DNA from: Hymenopus coronatus
Lineage: Eukaryota; Arthropoda; Insecta; Mantodea; Hymenopodidae
DNA length: 64,000 nucleotides
Direction: 5' to 3'
NCBI GenBank assembly: GCA_030762935.1
Contig: CM060883.1
Coordinates: 51,544,001 to 51,608,000, forward strand
Below, one piece after another: positions 56,630-64,000 of the stretch. The stretch's first letter is position 1. The number at the start of each line of letters is the position of its first letter. The notes below the pieces were generated by a model that was not told the origin of the DNA, searched no databases, and saw only the letters and a list, made by a program, of their open reading frames with translations. The position numbers and the translations under genes were made by a program.

Positions 56630-57015
56630 TTTAAAAAAGTTTGTTTAAAGTAAGCAGTTTGAAAATGGAACTTCAGATTTTTTATGGAAATGAAGAATAT
56701 ACCGTAACGTTCCCATTACACAAACATTGAAATTGATCCAAGAAAACAAGCATGTATTTCAGCAAGTGTGCAAACGTTTTTCACTCATTGTAACACTGCC
56801 ATCAATGAGTATTTCAATGGAGTGAAGATTTTCTGCTCTCAAACTTAAGACATATTTGCAGAGCCAAATGACCTAGGAAAAACTGATATCTGTGGCCAAC
56901 ATCTCCAACCACATGGATTTGCTGAATGCTTTAAAAAAGCAACAGCCTTTCCTTGACTAATTGAGATTATGCCAACAGAAAGGATAGAAGAGTCAATGTG
57001 ATATATAAGAAATGA
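56630..57015 (+). pseudogene. hAT transposase, C-terminal dimerisation region
   Basis: KMELQIFYGNEEYT, a frame change, then VCKRFSLIVTLPSMSISMER, FSALKLKTYLQSQMT and EKLISVANIS match the xLPxTxxxxERSFSxLxxIKTxLRxxMxxERLxxLxxLxI end of hAT transposases. Stops are present. Confidence 0.75.
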
Positions 57016-57194
57016 ATATGTTGCATGTTGTTTTTATGTGCTTTACCTATAGTTTAGGTCATGAGCTGCCACTGGAAAAGAGAACAGCATTTTAAGACCA
57101 GCATATAGCACCACATTCTAAAATGTTTGAGTATTGATATTCTCTTTGTATCTATAAGGATATGTGTAATGCAGCTATTTCCAGAAAGGTTTAT

Positions 57195-57303
57195 CCCATT
57201 TAAAATGAAGTAGATAGGAAAATAAGCTTTGATAAGAATAATTTTATATACAATTAATAAACAATAGAGGATAAAGAAAGTCAAGTGAGCGTAACACAGT
57301 CCC
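57195..57303 (+). repeat. Hairpin-ended repeat, tail fragment
   Basis: AAATGAAGTAGATAGGAAAA to AAGAAAGTCAAGTGAGCGTA and a T-rich end: the distal 110 bp of the family. Confidence 0.6.
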
Positions 57304-57631
57304 TTTTTTGTTCTTTTTTTTTCTTTCTTTTTTTCCTTCCATCCAGTACTCTGTAAGAAGTTGTAAATCTTAGCGCATAAGTGGAACCTCAAAATCAAGT
57401 TTTATTTTTACTGTCATTTTTTACTGTTAAAGCATCTCTTGACTTATATTTTTCTGATACACATTTTCAACTGAAAGTTATTCTTTATCTGCCACAGCTT
57501 TTTCAAATATGAGCAAAAATCGGAGTATATTTGAGCACCAAGTCTTCTATTACCTGTTCTCCGCAATAGAGAAAAATGGTTATTTAAGTAATGACTGTAA
57601 ACTATGGAACATAATTATTTTATTCTCACAG
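57304..57631. other. Intron stretch
   Basis: T-rich, nothing recognised. Confidence 0.4.
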
Positions 57632-57703
57632 GATATAAAATTAAACAAATTGAAGTGGAGCGCAAAATTGAAGCAAGCCTGCTTCACTCTTGCCCAGAAG
57701 TAG
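57632..57703 (+). CDS. Exon of the host gene
   Basis: The acceptor is TTTTATTCTCACAG and the donor is GTAG|GTGCAG (moderate). Phase 1 in and out, reading GYKIKQIEVERKIEASLLHS then CPEV. The charged, helical composition continues from the exon at 49807. Reading through gives a longer frame, but the phase of the next exon favours this donor. Confidence 0.56.
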   Translation, partial: DIKLNKLKWSAKLKQACFTLAQK

Positions 57704-58063
57704 GTGCAGTATATCTGAATGTTACCAACATAAATTTGCTCCAAGTTGTACAACATAATGATAGTTGCCTGATGCAGTTATCTTTGTACAACTTAACATT
57801 TTTTTGTTTCATACATTTATGCAACATATTTGTGAACTGTGTAATAATCCCTTACCTTCCAAATATCTGCTTACACCATGAAATATATTCCATGAGGAAT
57901 GTATTAACATTTGCTTTGCACAATTTTACATTGAAATAACTTTTCTGTTCAAATGACCTCTTTAGCTGTCACTTTAAATAGCACAGTTTTTGCTACATTG
58001 CTGTCTGAAGTAAATACTCTTACTTATAATTCTACATTGTGAATTTTGTTTTGTTTTGCCCAG

Positions 58064-58159
58064 CTGTGATTGTGGAGGGACGACCATGCATACTACTCAA
58101 CACGGATTCCATACCTGTAATAAGATCTCCAGCAAAACAGGATGATACACACAGCACAG
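58064..58159 (+). CDS. Exon of the host gene
   Basis: The acceptor is GTTTTGTTTTGCCCAG and the donor is ACAG|GTTTGT. Phase 1 in and out: AVIVEGRPCILLNTDSIPVI, then RSPAKQDDTHST. The other two phases contain stops. The end is polar and linker-like. Confidence 0.66.
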
Positions 58160-59050
58160 GTTTGTCACCCTTCAGTGTGTTTTTGTTTAGAAATGACAAT
58201 AAAATGACAATAAAATAAAAATCTGCTATCATTCATATCATATTAAATATTTTTCTATCTGTTTATTATTAAGCAAATAAATATTCACCAGAAGTGGTTG
58301 AAATACATGCTTTATTATTGATTCACTCATAAGAAATGGTAGGACAACATTAACTCTGTAAATATTAAATTAAACATGAGTATGATTAACAAAATCTTGA
58401 TTCTTCACTTTGTTTTGAAATAGTGATTGAAAATAGTTTGGCTGATTCTGATCTTTGTAAATGTTACTTGTACTTAATATTTCAAGTCATAACACAGAAT
58501 TAAATGCAAGTATATTGTACAGTGTGATGAAATGAAATTTAATATATGAAGAATGCAGGTTTTTTACGTGATACTGGAGATTTCATTGTCAAATAAAACT
58601 TAGAAAATAATTTAGATTTGCCTTTTAACTTTACCTTCATTGATAGGCACTACTTCTGCATCTCTTTAGAAAAATTATGACAAAAATGGAATAGAATTAA
58701 TATTGCCTAATTCCTCCCAATAATGCTCAATTATTAGCCACCTAAAACTATTTTCTTCTTTCTCTTTAGCTTAACTTACTGAATTAGATAGGAAGCATTT
58801 GTTAGCAATTGAAGTAAAGAAGCTACATCCTCTTTATAATACTTTTGGCCTCTTACCTTGGCAGGGTATCTCGTATTGTTTTTCTTTAAATGGAATCTTG
58901 CATAACTTGAAGTTTTCTGAATTGACTGGTGGAATCATAGGGTGGTGTTCTTCCAATTTCTTAGCCCTTTCAGTGATATGACGTCTTGTGCATGACTGTT
59001 AAATAAACCATTTTACTAATGGATAATATAGGATAAATTCATGAAATAAT
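58160..59050. other. Intron stretch
   Basis: Nothing recognised. Confidence 0.4.
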
Positions 59051-59140
59051 ACCAAACCTAAACGCCTGGATTTATGGCCATATAGTCTAAGGCAAGGCAG
59101 GAGTAGCTATCAAACCAAGGATCGCAGGATAGAATCCAGT
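59051..59140 (+). repeat. Possible decayed tRNA-Leu-like SINE head
   Basis: GGCCATATAGTCTAAGGC and, about 35 bp later, AGGATCGCAGGATAGAATCC recall the A and B regions of a leucine-type tRNA (TGGTCTAAGGC...GGTTCGAATCC). The body and ends are unclear. Confidence 0.3.
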
Positions 59141-60658
59141 CAAAATGTATGTTCTGCATTCAAAAGAAACTGTGGAAAAGGGTGGGGAGGGTCCAACTAA
59201 AGCAACCAGCATGATTAGCATAGTTGGATGCTCACAGATTTTGATTGAATGCAGATCAAGCATTTTACATTTATTTTGTAAAAAAATAATTCTCATTATT
59301 ATTATGCAACATTATAAGATCAGAAAATACTGAAGTTATCTTGTGTCCAAATGGCTCTGCAGTCTAAGGTATGGTATATGAGAGTCAACCATACTGATAT
59401 AGTTGGAGGTTTTTGTTTCTTTCTTTATTTATTTTAACACCTCACTTCCATTATTGGGTATTCTTTAGTGAATTATTAGTTTTTCTTGATTATGCACAAG
59501 ATACTAGATTATGAATTTTTGAAATCCTGTAAAGGAAATCGTGAAGGGCTGAGGGAAATAATCTGGTATGCCTCCTCAATTCCCTGTGATCCTGAGGATG
59601 TCATACCTAGATTGTATATTCGGCAGTGTTGCTTATAGTCACATTCCTTACCCATTTTGTGTGACACTATGCAGAGCCATTCCATTTTCAAGTACATCCA
59701 TGTAGCCCCTGAGGGACTGGGTCTTCTTGGGCATTTGGATGACTGCTTGTCACTGGGGTGTACCGGGTGGCCCAACATAATAAGTCCACTGAATCCATGC
59801 TACATGGCCTAAAATGGGGCCACTTTAGGTTATACATAAAGGCTCGCTTGCCTATGATGTATCTGTCTTAAACGGTTTTGTGGTGACTGGTGGAGAATAA
59901 ATCCTCTGAAGTATTCCTTGAGATCAGGCCTGAAGTGTGTGCATTTGGCTGGCTGAGTAACTTTGGTTCTCAGAGGTCCAGGTGGATGATACCACAGTGA
60001 TGGTTAAGGTTTTTAAATTTTTATCTAAAGTGGCTCTTGTAATAAAAATCTAGTTCTATTTTTATTTTATTTATCCTGAGGGCTAACAATGGAGCTAAGA
60101 GACAAGGTTTTTAAACTTTTATCACAATGAATTTTCCAATGAGGATTTAGTTTTATCTTTACCTTTCATGTTCCATTACTAGTTAAATCTAAAAACTATT
60201 TCTATCTTGGTTTTGCCAAGGATAGGTTTTTTACACTAGATTTTACATCTAACTTTGTCTATTATTTTATTTCCTTTTTATTTTTATATCACTTTTATCT
60301 CTTGTTTTTGCCCCCAGTTTGTTTTACAAGGGTGCTAATTACCTAGCAGTGAGCACCCTTAAACTCCAATCATCATTGCAGAGCTAATTGTGCAATGGAA
60401 GACTATGATGCTTGTTCAAGATTTGCAACACACATTGTAACATGACCAAGCAAAATAAAAATCAAACAGCTGCTATAATGTGCAAAACATTTTACACATG
60501 GCAAATATGTGGCCAGTATCACATAAACCTTGATAAAGCAAAAACCATGCCATTAAATATGCTACATGTATCATCTCGATACTAATATATTCCTACCCTA
60601 AGAATCCAGAAAACTTGCATTATTATACCACATGTATTGTTTATTTCTGTAATTTATT
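59141..60658. other. Intron stretch, unassigned
   Basis: The block at 59510-60000 is GC-richer and could be an old element (a minus frame at 59778-59509 is open), but no motif was recognised. Confidence 0.3.
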
Positions 60659-61432
60659 GTACGTATAGAGAAGGTATTGTACTCCACCCAAACATTTGAT
60701 ACCGAGATTTTACCGGAAATATATATTTTAGGGTCCCCTGTATCCAAAAAAAAGCATTTTTAAATAAAGGTTCGTGTGTGTGTAGGTGTTTGTGTGAGTC
60801 CGTGTGTATGTGAACACGATTAGTTTGAAAACGAAAAGACTGTAAAATACCCAAGTTGGTATTTAAATTTAGTATCTTCCAGGGATGGGACACAAAGATT
60901 TTGAGAAAAATACCCCCACCCCAAACTACCCTTTACATGCAATTTTTTTCGAAAATTTTGATTTTCTCAAAAATGGCTCTAATGATTTTGATTAAAATTT
61001 TGTATGTTAAGGATATTTACCTTACAAATATATTGAATTTTCTGGGAATATCCTCAGAAGACTACTTCATTCTGGATGAATTTTACGGAATTTTGCATAA
61101 CTGCTAAACCATAACAGATGAATAAATACTTGCTACACAAAAACACACAATTTATGTTATTTCCATTTTTTTCATGGAGTTGCTCATTTTTGAGTCATTC
61201 CTTGTTTTTGATTTCACCTTTAAAAACATACTTTTCTCTGTCCATACAAACAAAGGAACTTCAGTCACATAGCAACCAGCTTTTGACTATCACTTTAACC
61301 TATGGTACTCCCTTATTTCACTTCCACTTACAAGGAAGCAATAATTAGACTAGTTCTGCTAATTTTTTGCATTTTAACAATAATTTGTTGCAGAGATGTA
61401 GAGAAAGCCATGTGAATGGAACACATCCAATT
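60659..61432 (+). repeat. Hairpin-ended repeat copy R15 (lacks half the palindrome)
   Basis: It starts at TACGTATAGAGAAGGTATTG, just inside the palindrome. A (GT)n-type tract lies at 60773-60815. The body has small deletions and it ends GCCATGTGAATGGAACACAT. Confidence 0.86.
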
Positions 61433-63692
61433 TTTTAGTATGCCTCAGTCCCTAAGAACATCCAAAATTCAGGAAAAAAGTGAATAAGATGGACCATTTA
61501 AGGATAAGTGTATATAAAATGTATGTTCTTTTGGAATTAGCTACTTGTACCATTTTGCAAACTATTTTTGAGCATTTTCATTATTTAACCTTTGTTAAAA
61601 CAATTTTTGTGAAGCATTTGCAATAGTTTCCATAGGAAATTGAAATTGATTTCAGTCCAATTCCATGTTAAGATGTTCCCCGTTTCGCATGCTAAATTCA
61701 AAGAATTGAGATTGTTTTGAATGTGCAAGCTTCACAAATAAATTTATTTGGTCAACTTGGAATTATATTGGCAAATCTGCTAAACATATATCAGTTTATT
61801 ACTCTGTATATTATAAGCTTGATTTGAAGTTAAATAATTATATTTGAGAATACATTGCAAACTATATAAACCATAAAAGTGGTTCTGTTTATAATCTACC
61901 ATAAAGCAATAAACAAAAAGTATTAACATGTGACTACTGCATGCAATGAATATAGCTGAAGAAGAGTTTCAAAATGATATGAATACGAGGTGTTTCCATG
62001 TATCATAATTTGATCCAATCCCACTTCTTAAGAGGATCGGATCCTAGATTCAATACAATTTGAATCTGCATTTCCATGTTGTATTCAATGTGGTAAGTGT
62101 ACTCACATCATTTTCAAATCCTCATGGGAAATGTAATGGTTCCATTTTTTATTTATTTATTTACTTTTTGTTTATTTAAATTAGGTTTTATTTTGTTTTC
62201 TCTTACCTATAGGGGTATTTAGCTTCTCCTGTTGTTTCCAAATTTTATTTTCTTATTGGCAAGTTTCTCCTGTTTTGTACTTTTCAAATAGTAATGTTTC
62301 TGATGGTGCTGATATTGCTAATATTAATGTGTTACTCCTTTCTCCTTTCTTTTCCTCAAAAGTGAACCTAGAAATATTTCATCTAAGGATTTATAGAGAT
62401 TATACAGGTCTTCAAGAAAATGAACTTAACCATGTCCAAGCTTTCCAAGAAAATATTATTGGAATGCATCAAATGTCTTTTATTGCACAAACCCAACTGA
62501 AATATATGTATGTTGTTCCAATTACAGTGTCACTCGTTGTTGATCTAAACTTGATGTAGTTTCCATCCAAGCAGCATGCTGATCTCTGTAGCTGTCCATA
62601 GTGTGAAGCAGATAAACAAACAGATTGTTTTCAATTGAGTGTCATGTCAATATTTTTTCAGCATGGTTAACTTTATTTTCTTGAAAAACTTGTATTGTAA
62701 TCATGATCTCTATTGTTCAATTATGGTCCCACTCATTGTGTTGTTGGTATAAAGTCCAGATGTAATTTCCATCCAAGCAGAGTAGTAGTTTCAGTAGCAT
62801 TCATAATTTGAAACAGTAGTATTGATCAGATTGCAAATTGTTGTCATTTGGGTGTGTCATCATGTAAATATTTTGCCAGTGTTGCTGTTAACAAAATTTT
62901 ATGAAATTGTTGTTAATTTTCTTTGCAGTGTACTTCTAGAAATACAATAATGGACAAAAGCAGTTGTTTCATACATTTTATTTTCCAAAACACTTGCAGT
63001 AGCAAGTTTGCATGGGATTTACAAAAGTCCCAGCAGAAATCACTACATATTATCCTAGAACCTAATTGTGCAGAAATGGTCATTTCCATCATATAGCTAA
63101 AAGTACTCTTCAAAGTTACTGAAGACCATGTCATCTAAAATTAAGCATTTTTAAAGAAAACTCATTTTAAATATATTTAACATTCCTAAAGGGCTAAGTA
63201 AATCAACTTAGAACTGTATACATATATTTTCCATTCTAACCAGCTCTCTGTTGCCTATTCCATTAGGGAATTTTTCCCCTTATTGATTTTTTGCTACTTG
63301 AACCCCATGCCCTTCAATATAATGCACACAGAAGGCACTCATTCCATAGAATGATTAAAATGTTTCTTTCCAGATTAATTTCTTTGCTTTTTGTGCAGTA
63401 GTAATAAATGATCAGTGCAACATATTGTCACTGAAGCTGTTAAGTTGTTACATGCTTTTCTACATTGTATTTTTTTCATGAGACTTAAATTTGTAAATTT
63501 ACCTTCCTGAATCATTGAAAATGACTGCATTTCTAAAATAGTACAGAGAAGGCAAAACAGATGAGAAACAATCCTTAATCCATGAAAATGTAGTGTGACT
63601 AGTATTGTGTTGAAAAACATATTACTAATCCAAATACAACTCAGAAGTTTTCTGAAATAAGGTTTAAGTCATAATGCATGTTTTACTTGCAG
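61433..63692. other. Intron stretch
   Basis: No firm feature. A possible 44-nt exon (about 62363-62406, phase 1 in and out, VNLEIFHLRIYRDYTG) was considered and left out; see the rejected list. Confidence 0.35.
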
Positions 63693-64000
63693 GATCTGAG
63701 ATTTATAATATGAAGTCCAGAGTGCAAATGTCTCCAGTCCAGTGGTGCACTCATCTGGATCTACTTCAGAGCTTCACACAAGCTGCAAAAGAAGCGGCAA
63801 GCAGCCAGGAGCAAGTAATAATACCTGGCTATAGTGCAGCAGTTATTGTAGCTGGCAATCAACCTCTTAACCTTTGCACACCCACAATATTAAGCATTCC
63901 TGATGTGGTAACAGAAGAAGGTGAAAAAAGTGAGCAGTATGAACATGAAGGCTCCTCAGATTCTGAATCATGTCAGAAACATATGATTCAAGAAGAACCA
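63693..64000 (+). CDS. Exon of the host gene, runs past the window end
   Basis: The acceptor is GTTTTACTTGCAG. The frame is open for 102 codons to the window edge and enters in phase 1. It reads GSEIYNMKSRVQMSPVQWCT, then HLDLLQSFTQAAKEAASSQE, GYSAAVIVAGNQPLNLCTPT, and an acidic Ser/Glu-rich end (EEGEKSEQYEHEGSSDSES). It is the longest and least AT-rich exon. The acidic end suggests a disordered, perhaps phosphorylated region. Family not recognised. Confidence 0.76.

Larger units (their letters stand above)
50860..57015 (+). mobile_element. hAT-type transposon relic in three pieces
   Basis: Three collinear parts of one hAT transposase of the DUF4371/ZMYM-associated type lie at 50860-51345, 54057-54480 and 56630-57015. 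They are separated by a cluster of hairpin-ended repeats (51346-54056) and by another copy that itself holds a Penelope-like element (54672-56612). Terminal repeats were not identified. Confidence 0.7.

Noticed and set aside
62363..62406. 44-nt exon (strong TTTTCCTCAAAAG acceptor, phase 1 in and out) of the host gene
   Set aside because: The donor ACAG|GTCTTC is weak, the frame continues past it, and the flanking exons already join in phase without it.

Overview
This is an AT-rich (roughly two-thirds A+T by eye) animal nuclear window, most likely from an insect with a large, transposon-rich genome. It has canonical GT-AG introns, tRNA-derived SINEs with target-site duplications, and mariner/Tc1, piggyBac, hAT, Penelope-like, LINE and Gypsy-type remnants. 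There is nothing prokaryotic: no operons, no ribosome binding sites and no long ORFs. The mix would suit an orthopteroid or cockroach/termite-type insect, but that placement is an inference.

Host gene. One discontinuous gene on the + strand appears to run through the right three-quarters of the window and past its right edge. The best-supported exons are at 38634-38807, 49223-49376, 49807-49890, 57632-57703, 58064-58159 and 63693-64000. Their reading phases join without conflict. Less certain upstream exons lie at about 18113-18260, 19234-19289, 20730-20865, 30160-30281 and 31001-31085, with possible small exons at 37830-37849 and 48787-48846. A CpG-bearing, less AT-rich stretch at 17270-17570 could be its promoter and 5' UTR. 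I do not recognise the protein. Its last visible exon ends in an acidic Ser/Glu-rich stretch.

Mobile DNA fills the rest. From left to right: a tRNA-type SINE (1.1-1.45 kb); an LTR-like promoter fragment with a heat-shock-element match (2.5-2.85 kb); a mariner scrap (3.2 kb); a mariner interrupted by a SINE with a perfect 13-bp target duplication (8.8-10.4 kb); a Tc1-like DDE transposase interrupted by another SINE (14.9-16.5 kb); a folded-back SINE pair (16.65-17.05 kb); a LINE RT scrap (19.6-20.1 kb); a Tc1/mariner-superfamily relic (22.8-23.8 kb); a Penelope-like element split by a mariner (24.5-26.9 kb); a LINE tail (29.3-29.9 kb); a mariner with good terminal repeats (34.1-35.4 kb); a Penelope-like GIY-YIG relic (36.7-36.9 kb); a complete but dead piggyBac with TTAA ends (39.26-42.57 kb); a Gypsy-like gag-protease relic (44.4-45.8 kb); a LINE RNase H (46.2-47.0 kb); and a hAT transposase split into three pieces (50.86-57.0 kb).

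The most striking component is a non-coding family of about 0.85 kb with some 20 full or partial copies here, on both strands. Each full copy has a roughly 32-34-bp near-perfect palindrome at one end, a hypervariable (TG)n tract about 120 bp inside, and T-runs at both boundaries. Copies interrupt the piggyBac and the hAT, form head-to-tail dimers, and one copy is itself interrupted by a Penelope-like element. I know no name for this family. Its architecture recalls Helentron-associated elements and MITEs, but it fits neither exactly.
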